Positions 1 to 9,817 of a DNA stretch of 64,000 nucleotides are shown here, in pieces. The number at the start of each line of letters is the position of its first letter. Position 1 is the stretch's first letter. A program made the position numbers and the translations under genes. Source of the DNA: Haloplanus sp. XH21 (GTDB lineage: Archaea; Halobacteriota; Halobacteria; Halobacteriales; Haloferacaceae); NCBI RefSeq assembly GCF_023276355.1, contig NZ_JALLPL010000001.1, forward strand, positions 1,426,001 through 1,490,000, in the 5' to 3' direction. Below the pieces are notes generated by a model, which ran no database searches, had not been told where the DNA came from, and saw only the letters and a list, made by a program, of their open reading frames with translations.

Positions 1-57
1 GAGTTCGTCGGGAATCAAAGTGTGTATATCGGGGACGCGGTTTAGGGACCGTATAGA

Positions 58-840
58 ATGGTTACCGTCAGCATCATCGGCTGTGGGAATATGGGCAGTG
101 CCCTCATCACGGGACTCGCTCGGGCGGGCAACCACCGAGTGACGGCGTGCGATCCGAACCAAGACGCGCTCGACGCCGTGGCGTCGCACTGCTGGAAGAC
201 GACGACCGATCCCGCCGAGGCGACCGGTCCGGAGGTGGACGTGGTCGTCGTCGCGGTGAAACCCGACGTGGTCGGCGCGGTCCTGGAGGAGATCGATCTC
301 GATCCGTCACAGACGCTGGTCACCATCGCGGCGGGCGTCCCGCGATCCTTCGTCGCCGAGCGGACCGACGCCTCGGTCGTCCGCGTCATGCCCAACCTCG
401 CCGCCGAGACGGGGGATATGGCGGCGGCCGTCGTCTGGGACGACCCCGACGAGGATGTCCGTGCCCTCCTCGAGGACCTCGGGGCGTTCGTCGTGATCGA
501 GGAGGACCTGATGCACGTGGCGACGGCGCTCAACGGGAGCGGCCCGGCCTTCGTCTTCTATTTCCTCAAGGCGATGAAACTCGCGGCGGTCGATCAGGGG
601 ATGGACCCGGACGACGCGGAGACGCTCTCCGCCCAGACGTTCAAGGGCGCCGCGGAGACGGTGCTCCGCTCCGACCGCAGCGTCGACGACCTCATCGACG
701 CCGTCTGTTCGCCCAACGGGACGACCATCGAGGGGATGGAAGTCCTCTGGGACAGCGATGTCGAAGCCGTCGTCAACGAGACGCTCGCCGCCGCGGCCGA
801 CCGCTCCCGGGAACTGGCGGGTGAGTTCGACGATGCGTGA
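58..840 (+). CDS. proC: Pyrroline-5-carboxylate reductase
   Basis: Catalyses the last step of proline synthesis, NAD(P)H-dependent reduction of pyrroline-5-carboxylate, in the cytoplasm. The 260-residue protein opens with a Rossmann beta strand and the GCGNMG dinucleotide-binding loop (residues 9-14). The C-terminal half carries the family dimerisation/active-site region with [10 protein letters not shown] and, later, [10 protein letters not shown]. Length is normal for the family. Its last codons overlap the proB start, so proC, proB and proA form one operon. The ATG at 58 gives the expected N-terminus with no upstream extension. Confidence 0.96.
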   Translation: MVTVSIIGCGNMGSALITGLARAGNHRVTACDPNQDALDAVASHCWKTTTDPAEATGPEVDVVVVAVKPDVVGAVLEEIDLDPSQTLVTIAAGVPRSFVAERTDASVVRVMPNLAAETGDMAAAVVWDDPDEDVRALLEDLGAFVVIEEDLMHVATALNGSGPAFVFYFLKAMKLAAVDQGMDPDDAETLSAQTFKGAAETVLRSDRSVDDLIDAVCSPNGTTIEGMEVLWDSDVEAVVNETLAAAADRSRELAGEFDDA

Positions 841-1672
841 ACTCTCCGCCGTCGACGACGCCGAGGCCGACCGAGCGCGGCAGCTCGCGGCCAACGCCGA
901 CCGCGTCGTCGTCAAGGCCGGCACCAACTCCCTGACCGACGACGAGTCCAACCTCGACGACGACAAACTCGACAAACTCGTCGACGACATCGCCGACCTG
1001 CTGGAGCGAGACAAGGACATCGTCCTCGTCTCCTCGGGCGCCATCGGCGCCGGCATGGGGCGGATCGGCTACGACGACGAGACCCTCGAGGAGTCCCAGG
1101 CGCTGTCGACGGTCGGGCAGAGCCACCTCATGCGGCGCTACACCGAGAGCTTCGAGCGGTACGGCCGCAAGATTGCGCAGGTGCTGGTGACCGAACACGA
1201 CCTGGACAACCCCGAGCGGTTCACCAACTTCCGCAACACCATCGAGACGCTGCTGGACTGGGGCGTCGTGCCCATCATCAACGAGAACGACGCCGTCGCG
1301 ACCGAGGAGATCCGCATCGGCGACAACGACATGCTGTCGTCGTCGGTCGCCATCGGCATCGACGCCGACCTGTTGGTGACGCTCACCGACGTCGGTGGCG
1401 TCTACACCGGTAACCCGAAGTCGGATCCCGCCGCGGAACTGATCGAGGCAGTCGGCCGCAACTACGCCGCGGTCGAGGAGCGCATCGACGCGAGTTCCAG
1501 CGGCGAGTTCGGCGGCATTCAGACCAAAGTCCGGGGTGCCCGCGAGTCGAGCGAACACGGCATCCCGGCGATCATCGCGCGGTCGACCGAACCGGACGTG
1601 CTGGAAAAAATCGCTACTGGCAAGCCCGTGGGAACCGTATTCGTCCCCGTGAACGGAGTCATCGATGACTGA
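833..1672 (+). CDS. proB: Glutamate 5-kinase, short form without PUA domain
   Basis: Phosphorylates the gamma-carboxyl of glutamate, the first step of proline synthesis. It is an amino-acid-kinase fold protein with [10 protein letters not shown] near the N-terminus, [13 protein letters not shown], and the INENDAV / IGDNDMLSS substrate-binding segments. I chose the ATG at 833 (MRELSAVDD) because it overlaps the proC stop by 8 bases and gives 279 residues. An in-frame upstream ATG at 758 lies inside proC and adds no family sequence. Bacterial ProB usually carries a C-terminal PUA domain; this protein ends after the kinase domain. Confidence 0.96.
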   Translation: MRELSAVDDAEADRARQLAANADRVVVKAGTNSLTDDESNLDDDKLDKLVDDIADLLERDKDIVLVSSGAIGAGMGRIGYDDETLEESQALSTVGQSHLMRRYTESFERYGRKIAQVLVTEHDLDNPERFTNFRNTIETLLDWGVVPIINENDAVATEEIRIGDNDMLSSSVAIGIDADLLVTLTDVGGVYTGNPKSDPAAELIEAVGRNYAAVEERIDASSSGEFGGIQTKVRGARESSEHGIPAIIARSTEPDVLEKIATGKPVGTVFVPVNGVIDD

Positions 1673-3002
1673 GCAAACCACCGAAGCGAAAGTCGCGGAG
1701 GCACAGACCGCCGCGTTGGACCTGGCGAACGTGTCCGACGAGACGCGCCGCGCGGCCTTACACGACATCGCCGACGCCATCGAGGCGAACACCGAGACCA
1801 TCCTCGAGGCCAACGAGGACGACGTCGCGGAGGCCGAGGCGATGCTCGAAGCCGGCGAGTACAGCCGTGCGCTCGTCGACCGCCTCGAACTCTCGGCGTC
1901 GAAACTGGAGAGCATCGCCGAGATGGTGCGCAGCGTCGCGGCACAGGACGACCCTCTCGGGAAGACGCTCGCGTCGCGCCGTCTGGACGACGGCCTCGAA
2001 CTCTACAAGCTCTCCGTCCCCATCGGCGTCATCGGGACGGTCTTCGAGTCGCGGCCGGACGCCCTCGCCCAGATCGCCGCGCTCAGCCTCAAGTCGGGCA
2101 ACGCGGTCATCCTGAAAGGCGGGAGCGAGGCGAGCCACTCGAACCGCGTCCTCTACGACATCATCCGTGAGGCCACGGCCGACGTAGACGTGCCCGAGGG
2201 TTGGGCGCAGCTCATCGAGGCCCGCGAGGACGTGACCCGACTCCTGGAGATGGACGACTCGGTCGACCTGCTCATGCCCCGCGGAAGCTCCGAGTTCGTC
2301 AGTTACATCCAGGACAACACCAGCATCCCGGTCCTCGGTCACACGGAGGGCGTCTGTCACGTCTACGTGGACCGTGAGGCCGACCTCGGGATGGCCGCGG
2401 ACATCGCGTACGACGCGAAGGTGCAGTATCCCGCGGTGTGCAACGCCGTCGAGACGCTCCTGGTCCACGAGTCGGTGGCCGCGTCGTTCCTCCCGTCGGC
2501 CGTCGACCGCTACCGCGAGGCGGGCGTCGAACTCCGCGGCGACGCCGCCACGCGCGATATCGTTGACGTTGACCCCGCGGCCGACGCCGACTGGTCGACC
2601 GAGTACGGCGACCTCGTCCTCTCGATCAAGGTCGTCGATTCCCTGTCGGCGGCTGTCGACCACGTCAACACCTACGGCTCGAAACACACGGAGTCCATCG
2701 TCACGGAGACGCCGGACCGCGCGAGCCGATTCATGCGCAGCGTCGACGCCGCGAGCGTCTTCCACAACGCCTCGACGCGCTTCGCCGATGGCTACCGGTT
2801 CGGTCTCGGCGCCGAAGTCGGCATCAGCACCGGCAAGATCCACGCCCGCGGCCCGGTCGGTCTCGACGGCCTCACGACCTACAAGTACCACCTCGAAGGC
2901 AGCGGCCAGGTGGTCGACACCTACGCCGGCGAGGACGCGAAACCCTTCCGTCACGAGGAGTTCGAGGGCGAGTGGTCGCCCGGTCGTCTCTCCGAGGAGT
3001 GA
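1665..3002 (+). CDS. proA: Gamma-glutamyl phosphate reductase
   Basis: Reduces gamma-glutamyl phosphate to glutamate semialdehyde with NADPH, the middle step of proline synthesis. It is an aldehyde-dehydrogenase-superfamily protein of 445 residues. Visible motifs are [13 protein letters not shown], the cofactor-binding [17 protein letters not shown], and the catalytic cysteine in [12 protein letters not shown]. The start overlaps the proB stop by 8 bases, which implies coupled translation. The gene order is proC-proB-proA. Nothing appears broken. Confidence 0.96.
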   Translation: MTEQTTEAKVAEAQTAALDLANVSDETRRAALHDIADAIEANTETILEANEDDVAEAEAMLEAGEYSRALVDRLELSASKLESIAEMVRSVAAQDDPLGKTLASRRLDDGLELYKLSVPIGVIGTVFESRPDALAQIAALSLKSGNAVILKGGSEASHSNRVLYDIIREATADVDVPEGWAQLIEAREDVTRLLEMDDSVDLLMPRGSSEFVSYIQDNTSIPVLGHTEGVCHVYVDREADLGMAADIAYDAKVQYPAVCNAVETLLVHESVAASFLPSAVDRYREAGVELRGDAATRDIVDVDPAADADWSTEYGDLVLSIKVVDSLSAAVDHVNTYGSKHTESIVTETPDRASRFMRSVDAASVFHNASTRFADGYRFGLGAEVGISTGKIHARGPVGLDGLTTYKYHLEGSGQVVDTYAGEDAKPFRHEEFEGEWSPGRLSEE

Positions 3003-3063
3003 CGGCCCGGTCACCGAAGCACGTTGGTGAAGGGTTTAACTGTAAAAGTCAGCAGGTCACAGT

Positions 3064-6000
3064 ATGTCCGACCCTCTTCTGGAGGCCGACATGGGGGTTC
3101 TCTCCGAGTTTGCATCGTTGGTTCCAGGGGGCGTTCTCGTCGTCGACGACAGGGGTGGTTTAGTGTGGGCCGACGACGACGCCACGGAGCTGTTCGATCT
3201 CGACCGAGACGATCCCTCGATACCGGACGTATCCGGTCGCGGGGGGGAGCGACTGCCCCCTGCCGAGCGGCCGTACATGCAGGTGTTCGAGACGAGCGAG
3301 CCAGTCCGGGACGTGTCGTGCCAGGCTGCACTCGCCGACGGCCCCGGCGTGGTCACCGTCGACGCCGTCCTGCTCTCGGGTGACCGGGCCGCCCTCACCG
3401 TCGACACCGAGACGCCGACGCGGGACGGCGCCGACGTTCTCGAACGGGTCGACGACGGCTTCTTCGCGCTCGATCGCGACTGGCGATTCACGTACGTGAA
3501 CGGCCGTGCCGAGTCGCTCCTCGAACGGAGCGAGGCGGCTCTCCTCGGCGAAAACATCTGGGACGCGTTCCCCGCGGCGGTCGACTCGCGGTTTCCAGCG
3601 GAGTACGAACGCGCGATGGAGACCCAGGAGCCGGTCGCGTTCGACGCGTATTTCCCCCCGCTCGAGGAGTGGTTCGAGGTGCGCGCTTACCCCTCCGAGA
3701 CGGGGCTGTCGGTGTATTTCAAGGGCGTCACCGAGCGCAAGGAGCGCGAACGGGAACTGGAGCAGTACGAGACCATCCTCGAGACCATCGACGACGGCGT
3801 CTACATCGTCGACCAGGACGGGGAATTCAGACTCGTCAACGAGGCGTACGCCGAGATGGTCGGCCGCGAACCGGAAGACCTCGTCGGCACCGCGGCCAGC
3901 ACGCTGGTCAGCGACGAGACGGCCGAGCGCGCACAGGAGATCCACCGCGAATTGTGCGAAACTGACACCGAGCAGGCACGCCTCGAAACCGACTTGGAGA
4001 CGGTGGATGGCGATCCCCTCACCGCCGAGGCGACGTTCACGCTCATCGATCAGGGCGACGAGACGTGGCGCGTGGGCGTCGTCCGTGACATCACCGAGCG
4101 CAAGGAACGCGAACGGGAACTGGCCGCCCAGTCGCGCCAGCAACGGGCCGTCGCGGAGCTCGGCAAGCACGCGCTCGGCGACACTGACCTCGACGCGTTC
4201 CTCGACCGGGCCGCGAGCGTCGTCGCCGCTGTCCTCGACAACGACTACTGCAAGGTGCTGGACCTCGACGCCGACGCCGGCGAACTGACGCTCCGACAGG
4301 GCGTCGGCTGGGATCCAGGTATCGTCGGCGCGGCCACCGTCTCCGCCACCGGCGACGACTCCCAGGCGGCGTACACGCTCGGCCAACAGGAGCCAGTCGT
4401 CGTCGAGGATCTGGCCGAGGACGCGCGGTTCTCGGGACCGGACCTCCTGACGGATCACGACGTGACGAGCGGGATCAGCGTCATCATCGGCTCGCTGGAG
4501 GATCCGTGGGGGATCCTCGGCACCCACGACACGGACCGAAAGGCGTTCGACGAACACGACGTGGACTTCGTTCGGAGCGTCGCCACCCTCGTCGCCGCCA
4601 CCATCGACAACCACGACCGTCGGCGCTCGCTCGAAGACGCCACCGCGGCGTTCCGGAGCGCCAGCCAGATATCCGTCCGCGACGAACCCGTCGAGGAGCG
4701 GGCCCGGGATCTGCTCGCCCTCGGCAGCGACTTCCTCGGTCTCGACACCGGGTTCCTGACCCGTATCGACGCCGGGACGCAGACGATCGAACTCGTGGCC
4801 GGCGACACGGGAGTGATCGAGGAGGGCGTCGAATGCCCGATCGAACAGGCGTACTGCCGAACCGCGCTCGACGAACGGGGACTCGTCGCGACCCACGACG
4901 CCAGCGGATCGGAGTGGGTGAGTGACCTGGCGTACGGCACGTGGGACAGCGACGCCTACGTCGGCCACGTGATCTCCGTCGACGGCGAGCCGTACGGCAC
5001 AATCGGCTTCGCGGGCGACGAGACGTGCGACGCGTTCGACGACATCGAACTGGCCTTCGTCGAACAGATCGCGCAGTGGATGCGCTACGAACTCTCGCGG
5101 CGGGACCGCGAGCGGAAACTCACCGAGCGCCGCCGCCGCTACCGGACGCTCATCGACAACCTCCCCAACGGCGCGGTGGTGCTGTTCGATCACGACCTCC
5201 GCTACACCACCTTCGGTGGCTCGCTGCCCGGGAACCTCGACGGGGAGTCCGACGTGGAGACCGAACGCATCGACGAAACCTTGCCGGAGCCGCTGGCCGC
5301 GCAGGTGCTGCCCAACTACCGGGCCACGCTGAACGGCGAGGAGCGGCAGTTCGTGATGACCCACGACGACGAGCTGCGGACGGTTCACACGACGCCGATC
5401 ACGGCCGAAGACGGCACCGTCGTCGCCGGGATGGCCATCTCACAGGACATCACCGAACGGCGGGAGCGAGAGCGGAAACTCCGGCGCCAGCGCGAGCAGC
5501 TCTCCGTCCTCAACGACATCAACTCCCTCGTACAGGACATCTCCGAGACGGTGATCGAACAGTCCGACCCGGCGGCCGTCCAGTCGGCCATCCGCACGCA
5601 TCTCCAGGAGTCGGCGTTCTACCGGACGGCCTGGGTCGGCACCGTCGGCCCGCACCGCGAGACCATCATGCGGGCGACGGGCTCCGACGCCGAAGATCTC
5701 CCCGTCGACCCCCCGATCGATATCGAGGGCGACTCCGTGACCGCCGAGGCAGTTCGCACCGGCGACATGTGCGTCGAGCAGGCGGTCGCGGCCGACAGTG
5801 TCGAGGCGATGGCAGCGATCCCGCTCACGTTCGAGGGGGCGCTGTACGGCGTCCTGACCGTCTTCACGTCGCGGACGGACGCGTTCGGCGACGCCGAGCG
5901 GACCACGCTCGACCGCCTCGGAACGATCGTCGCCCACGCCATGCTGTCGATCGACCGCGAGGCCCGCCTCCACCGGAGCGAACGCCTCTATCGCCGCCTC

Positions 6001-7017
6001 GCGGAGAACATCCCCAACGGGTCGGTGACGATGGTCGACACCGACCTCCGGTATCAGGTCGCCGCGGGAGAACTCCTCGAGTGGGTCGACATCGACGGCC
6101 GGGATCTACACGGCAAGCGACCGACCGAGGCCGACGCCCTCCCGGAAGAGGGCGGGCGGAAGGTCGAACGGGCCTGCGGTGCCGCCCTCGAGGGCGAAAC
6201 CGTCTCCTACCGACTGGCGTACGGCGACCACGTCATCGACGCCCAGACGTTGCCGATCTGGGACGAGGCCGAAGAGTCGGTCGTCGGCGCGATGACGCTC
6301 GCCCGAGACATCACCGAACGCGTCGAGCAACAGCAGGAACTCGAACACGAACGCGAGCGTCTCGAACTCCTGATCCGACTGATCCGACACAACTTCCTCA
6401 ACAGCCTCAACGTCGTCGACGCGCGGCTGAATCTCATCGAGGGACGCGTCGATTACGAGGTGTCGGACCATCTCGATACGGCCCAGCGGCGAACGGGCGA
6501 GATGATCGATCTGGTCGAGACGATCCGAAACCTGACCGACGCCACCATCGACAGCGACCAGCACGAACTCGAACCCGTGCGAGTCGACCGCGTCCTCGTC
6601 GACGAAACGGAGTCGGTGGCCGCCACCTACCCCGGCGCGGCGTTCACCGTCGGCGACCTTCCGCCCGTCTCGGTGGCGGCCGACTCCCTGCTCGGCGAGG
6701 CGTTCGGAAACGTCCTCCACAACGCCGTCCAGCACAACGACAAGGAGACGCCGCAAGTCACCGTCGACGCGACGGCGACCGACGAGACGGTCACGGTGTC
6801 CGTCGCCGACAACGGCCCCGGGATCCCCGCGGATCTCAAAGAGAGCATCTTCGAGAAGGGCATCCAGGGCTTCCAGAACCCGGGCACCGGATTCGGTCTG
6901 CATATCGTCCGCGAGATCGTCGACACGTACGGCGGCGAGGTGGCTGCCCTCGACGACGACCCCGAGGGGACGATCTTCCGGATCACGCTGGATCGGGCCG
7001 ACATGGCGGAGACGTAG
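3064..7017 (+). CDS. Large multi-PAS/multi-GAF sensor histidine kinase
   Basis: A 1317-residue soluble sensor kinase. By eye the order is: divergent PAS-like N-terminus (about 1-115), PAS (120-225) and PAS (235-345), each ending in TERKERERE linkers, GAF (about 355-510), GAF (535-680), PAS (690-800), GAF (815-965), PAS (970-1085), an H-box with RHNFLNSLNVV near 1095, then an HATPase_c domain with NVLHNAVQHND, DNGPGIP and GTGFGLHI. No transmembrane segment is visible, so it probably senses internal signals such as redox, light or ligands. It starts about 27 nt after a TTTAA box (3035-3039), suggesting a leaderless mRNA. No response regulator adjoins it. The signal is unknown. Confidence 0.9.
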   Translation: MSDPLLEADMGVLSEFASLVPGGVLVVDDRGGLVWADDDATELFDLDRDDPSIPDVSGRGGERLPPAERPYMQVFETSEPVRDVSCQAALADGPGVVTVDAVLLSGDRAALTVDTETPTRDGADVLERVDDGFFALDRDWRFTYVNGRAESLLERSEAALLGENIWDAFPAAVDSRFPAEYERAMETQEPVAFDAYFPPLEEWFEVRAYPSETGLSVYFKGVTERKERERELEQYETILETIDDGVYIVDQDGEFRLVNEAYAEMVGREPEDLVGTAASTLVSDETAERAQEIHRELCETDTEQARLETDLETVDGDPLTAEATFTLIDQGDETWRVGVVRDITERKERERELAAQSRQQRAVAELGKHALGDTDLDAFLDRAASVVAAVLDNDYCKVLDLDADAGELTLRQGVGWDPGIVGAATVSATGDDSQAAYTLGQQEPVVVEDLAEDARFSGPDLLTDHDVTSGISVIIGSLEDPWGILGTHDTDRKAFDEHDVDFVRSVATLVAATIDNHDRRRSLEDATAAFRSASQISVRDEPVEERARDLLALGSDFLGLDTGFLTRIDAGTQTIELVAGDTGVIEEGVECPIEQAYCRTALDERGLVATHDASGSEWVSDLAYGTWDSDAYVGHVISVDGEPYGTIGFAGDETCDAFDDIELAFVEQIAQWMRYELSRRDRERKLTERRRRYRTLIDNLPNGAVVLFDHDLRYTTFGGSLPGNLDGESDVETERIDETLPEPLAAQVLPNYRATLNGEERQFVMTHDDELRTVHTTPITAEDGTVVAGMAISQDITERRERERKLRRQREQLSVLNDINSLVQDISETVIEQSDPAAVQSAIRTHLQESAFYRTAWVGTVGPHRETIMRATGSDAEDLPVDPPIDIEGDSVTAEAVRTGDMCVEQAVAADSVEAMAAIPLTFEGALYGVLTVFTSRTDAFGDAERTTLDRLGTIVAHAMLSIDREARLHRSERLYRRLAENIPNGSVTMVDTDLRYQVAAGELLEWVDIDGRDLHGKRPTEADALPEEGGRKVERACGAALEGETVSYRLAYGDHVIDAQTLPIWDEAEESVVGAMTLARDITERVEQQQELEHERERLELLIRLIRHNFLNSLNVVDARLNLIEGRVDYEVSDHLDTAQRRTGEMIDLVETIRNLTDATIDSDQHELEPVRVDRVLVDETESVAATYPGAAFTVGDLPPVSVAADSLLGEAFGNVLHNAVQHNDKETPQVTVDATATDETVTVSVADNGPGIPADLKESIFEKGIQGFQNPGTGFGLHIVREIVDTYGGEVAALDDDPEGTIFRITLDRADMAET

Positions 7018-7066
7018 CGGATTTGGCGGGCGATTTATGCCGGTGTCGCCGCGCTACGGAGACGAG

Positions 7067-7498
7067 ATGTACGACTCGATACTGGTGCCGATCGACGGAA
7101 GCGGTCCGAGCGACGCCGCCCTGGATCACGCTCGAGGGCTGGCGACACAGTGGAACGCGACGGTACACGTGATCCACGCCATCGCACTCCCCGAACCGTC
7201 GATGCCGGGGGGTGACGTCCCGCCGACGGTCATCGAGGATATCGAAGCGGAGAGCGAGCAGCTGGTCGAGGACGCAATCGACGACCTCGAAGCCGACGGG
7301 ATCGACGCCGAGGGGGGCGCCTTCGACGGCGTCGCCGAGGAGGTCATCCGCGACTACGTCGCAGACCACGACATCGACCTCGTCGTGATGGGGACCCACG
7401 GCCGAACGGGCGTCAAGCGACTGCTCCTCGGGAGCACGACCGAGCGAACTCTCCGGACGGTCGACGTGCCGATCCTCACGGTCGAGTCGCCGCCCTGA
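7067..7498 (+). CDS. Universal stress protein, single UspA domain
   Basis: UspA-fold nucleotide-binding protein. The N-terminal strand MYDSILVPIDGSGPSD and the C-terminal ATP-binding motif VVMGTHGRTGVKRLLLGST followed by TERTLRTVDVPILTV are both intact. I place the start at 7067 (143 residues) because MYDSILVP is the family N-terminus; an in-frame ATG at 7037 would add ten unrelated residues. The exact role of UspA proteins in haloarchaea is not settled; ATP binding is inferred from the motif. The stop codon TGA is the first part of a hairpin repeat. Three further UspA loci or remnants follow within 7 kb. Confidence 0.93.
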   Translation: MYDSILVPIDGSGPSDAALDHARGLATQWNATVHVIHAIALPEPSMPGGDVPPTVIEDIEAESEQLVEDAIDDLEADGIDAEGGAFDGVAEEVIRDYVADHDIDLVVMGTHGRTGVKRLLLGSTTERTLRTVDVPILTVESPP

Positions 7499-7579
7499 TA
7501 CGGATTATTGTAACTGTTTACCGGTGGGTCGCTGGGACGGTCAAGCGAACCACCGGTACTGACTTCTAATAAACCGTAT
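7498..7579 (+). repeat. Palindromic stop-codon-overlapping element, copy 1
   Basis: Imperfect hairpin with about 35-nt arms. The outer stem pairs ATACGGATTATT with AATAAACCGTAT (11 of 12), a bulged middle holds GTAACTGTT, and the inner stem pairs TACCGGTGG and TCGC with GCGA and CCACCGGTA. The loop is about a dozen bases. The first A is the last base of the preceding uspA stop codon (TGATACGG). Its right inner arm, 22 nt at 7545-7566, recurs exactly at 8577-8598. It may act as a 3'-end RNA hairpin or be a mobile palindrome. Confidence 0.75.
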
Positions 7580-7661
7580 GACCCCCGGCGATTGGCCCAC
7601 GAATTAACTCCGTCCGGGTGGACACTCGATCTACTGCGAGCGAGTGCGACTGACCCACACC

Positions 7662-8540
7662 ATGTACGACACGATCTATCTACCGAACGACGGGAGCGAT
7701 CCCGCCGAGGCGGCGACGACCTGTGGCATCGAGTTGGCGCGGCGTTTCGACGCCGCGGTATCGGTGGTACACGTCCTCGAGGCGGACGTGCCGCCGATGA
7801 TCGACGTCGAACCCCCCGAGGACCCGGGACGAGAGGCGCTCGACGAGGAGCCGCGTCAGGCGCTGGAGCGCGCCGAAACCCAGGCGGCGGACGCCGACGT
7901 GCCCTGCCGGACGGCCGTCGAACCGGGCCGCCCTCACGAACGGATCGTGGAGCGGGCCGCCGAGTCAGACGCGGACCTGATCGTGATGGGTACCCACGGC
8001 CGGACGGGACTGGAGCGGCTCCTGATCGGCAGCGTCACCGAACGTGTCCTCCGCACGAGCGACGTGCCGGTTCTGACCACCCGGGCGGACGGCACGAGCG
8101 CGTTCGACGCGGTGCTGGTCCCGACCGACGGGAGCGACTGCGCGGCGCGTGCCACCGACCACGCGCTCGCCATCGCGGATCGGTACGACGCGACGGTTCA
8201 CGCGCTGTCGGTCGTCGATGTCCAGTCCATCGCCGGCGCCTACCACGGCGGGACGGTCAGCGCCGAGTTCATCGACTCCCTCTCCCGCGAGCGCCAGGAG
8301 GCGGCCGACGCCGTCGCCGAGCAGGCGCGTGAGCGCGGTGTCGATGTCGAAACGACGGTCCTCGAAGGATCGCCGGGCCGGACCATCACCGACTACGCCG
8401 ACGAGCACGGAATCGACCTCGTCTCGATGGGGACTCACGGACGGAGCGGCGTCAGCCGTTATCTGCTCGGCAGCGTCACCGAGCGCGTTCTTCGGACGTT
8501 CCCGGGGCCGGTGCTGACGGCGCCCCCTGATACGGATTGA
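7662..8540 (+). CDS. Tandem-domain universal stress protein
   Basis: 292 residues made of two complete UspA domains. The first begins MYDTIYLPNDGSDPAE and ends VMGTHGRTGLERLLIGSV-TERVLRTSDVPVLT. The second begins FDAVLVPTDGSDCAAR and ends SMGTHGRSGVSRYLLGSV-TERVLRTF. Both keep the glycine-rich ATP-binding loop. I chose the ATG at 7662 over 7644 because it gives the family start. The last three residues (DTD) and the stop codon are encoded inside the adjoining hairpin element, so the element appears to have set the C-terminus. It may form an internal dimer. Confidence 0.92.
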   Translation: MYDTIYLPNDGSDPAEAATTCGIELARRFDAAVSVVHVLEADVPPMIDVEPPEDPGREALDEEPRQALERAETQAADADVPCRTAVEPGRPHERIVERAAESDADLIVMGTHGRTGLERLLIGSVTERVLRTSDVPVLTTRADGTSAFDAVLVPTDGSDCAARATDHALAIADRYDATVHALSVVDVQSIAGAYHGGTVSAEFIDSLSRERQEAADAVAEQARERGVDVETTVLEGSPGRTITDYADEHGIDLVSMGTHGRSGVSRYLLGSVTERVLRTFPGPVLTAPPDTD

Positions 8541-8607
8541 GGTAGCTGCTCACCGGCGGTTCGCGGTAACCGTTCGGCGAACCACCGGTACTGACTTCCA
8601 CCCGCCT
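8528..8607 (+). repeat. Palindromic stop-codon-overlapping element, copy 2 (partly decayed)
   Basis: Begins TGATACGGATTGA, where the final TGA is the stop of the tandem Usp gene. The inner stem ACCGGCGGTTCGC pairs with GCGAACCACCGGT (12 of 13), and the 22-nt right inner arm is identical to copy 1. The outer stem no longer pairs well, so this copy looks degraded. It lies just before the promoter region of the cation exchanger. Confidence 0.65.
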
Positions 8608-8660
8608 GAGTGAGGGGATTATTTATCTGCGCCGGCAAACCGGTAGCGCGTACGCGCTCC

Positions 8661-9572
8661 ATGTTCGTCGAGATACTGTTCTTGCTCGCCGGGCTCGCGG
8701 CGCTCGTCTACGGCGGCGAACTCGTGGTGGGCGGCGCGAGTGGTCTCGCCCACGGCTTCGGCCTCCCGAAACTGTTCGTCGGCGTCACCGTCGTCGCCAT
8801 CGGGAGTTCGGTCCCCGAAATCGCCACCTCGATCTACGCCGGCGCCTATCAGGCCCCGCAGTTCGCCGTCGGTCACATCGTCGGCTCCGCCACCGCACAG
8901 ATCACCGTGGGCGTCGGCGTCGTCGCGCTCCTCTCGCCGCTCACGCTCGACCGCTCGAAGGTCAGACTCTACGGCGGTGGGATGCTCGTTGCGATGGCGC
9001 TCATGCTCGCGACTGTCTGGTCGGGTGAGGCGACGCGCGTCGAAGGGGCCGCGCTGGCGACGATATACCTCCTCTTTCTCGCGCTCCGGTACGAGGACCT
9101 CGACTTTCACGACGCCGTCGACACCCGGGCGACGGAGTCGACGTGGCGGTCCGTCGCCAGCCTCGGCCTCGGCCTCGCGCTCGTGGTCATCGGCGGACAC
9201 TTCTTGGTCGTCAACAGCCGGAACGTCGCGCTCGCCGCCGGCGTTCCACACCTCGTCGTCGGGCTGTTGACCGGCCTCGGCACCACCCTCCCCGAGATCG
9301 CCATCGCCGCCATCGCCGTCTCGAAGGATCGGAGCGGTATCGCCATCGGCACGCTGCTGGGGAGCAACATCACCGATCCGCTGTTCTCGTTCGGCGTCGG
9401 CGCCGCCGTCGGCGGCTTCACGTTCGCGGACGTCGGCGCCGTCCTCGGCGCCGGCGGCTACATGCTGCTGGCCTCGACCGTCGTCGTCGCGGTGCTGTTC
9501 GTCCGCGGGCGGGTGAGCCGTCTCGGCGCCATCGGCTGTATCTCGCTCTACGCGCCCACCTTTCTGGTCTGA
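8661..9572 (+). CDS. Sodium/calcium exchanger family membrane protein (CaxA/YrbG type)
   Basis: 303-residue polytopic membrane protein of the Ca2+/cation antiporter superfamily. Two inverted halves each carry the alpha-repeat signature: VAIGSSVPEIATSI in the first and LGTTLPEIAIAAIA followed by GTLLGSNITDPLFSFG in the second. About ten hydrophobic segments are visible. The start at 8661 is preferred because a TATA-like TTATTTA lies around 8618-8625 and would fall inside the longer reading frame that begins at 8610. It probably exports Ca2+ in exchange for Na+ across the cytoplasmic membrane; ion specificity is inferred. Confidence 0.9.
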   Translation: MFVEILFLLAGLAALVYGGELVVGGASGLAHGFGLPKLFVGVTVVAIGSSVPEIATSIYAGAYQAPQFAVGHIVGSATAQITVGVGVVALLSPLTLDRSKVRLYGGGMLVAMALMLATVWSGEATRVEGAALATIYLLFLALRYEDLDFHDAVDTRATESTWRSVASLGLGLALVVIGGHFLVVNSRNVALAAGVPHLVVGLLTGLGTTLPEIAIAAIAVSKDRSGIAIGTLLGSNITDPLFSFGVGAAVGGFTFADVGAVLGAGGYMLLASTVVVAVLFVRGRVSRLGAIGCISLYAPTFLV

Positions 9573-9576
9573 TCAC

Positions 9577-9725
9577 ACGGACAAGACGGGGTCCGCAACA
9601 CGCGGTCGGTCACCGATCCCACGCGCGTCTCGCTGTCGCCCGCGCCCGTCCGTCCCATCACGATCAGGTCCCGCCCGCGCGGCGGGGTCGCTTCCATCGG
9701 TCGGCAGACAGATGTCGTCGTACAC
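9577..9725 (-). pseudogene. Broken universal stress protein gene (internal deletion)
   Basis: On the minus strand a GTG at 9725 begins VYDDICLPTDGSDPAARA, a clear UspA N-terminus. The frame then slips and the next readable frame gives DLIVMGRTGAG followed by GSVTDRVLRT, the UspA C-terminal ATP-binding end. Everything between is missing, so about two thirds of the domain was lost in one deletion that also shifted the frame. It lies between the exchanger and the F420 enzyme, in an area rich in intact usp genes. Confidence 0.75.
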
Positions 9726-9817
9726 GGCCGATGATCGGTGGCCTCGCGCTTGACTCTTCGGCCAAAGGCCCGGCGTTAGGGAGTCCATTTTTTCGACCGG
9801 ACCTGTATCCCTCGTAC

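Noticed and set aside
9143-9817. Long upstream extension of the F420 oxidoreductase frame.
   Set aside because: It overlaps the exchanger gene, is Arg-rich (a shadow of GC-rich coding DNA), and the family N-terminus is at 9818.
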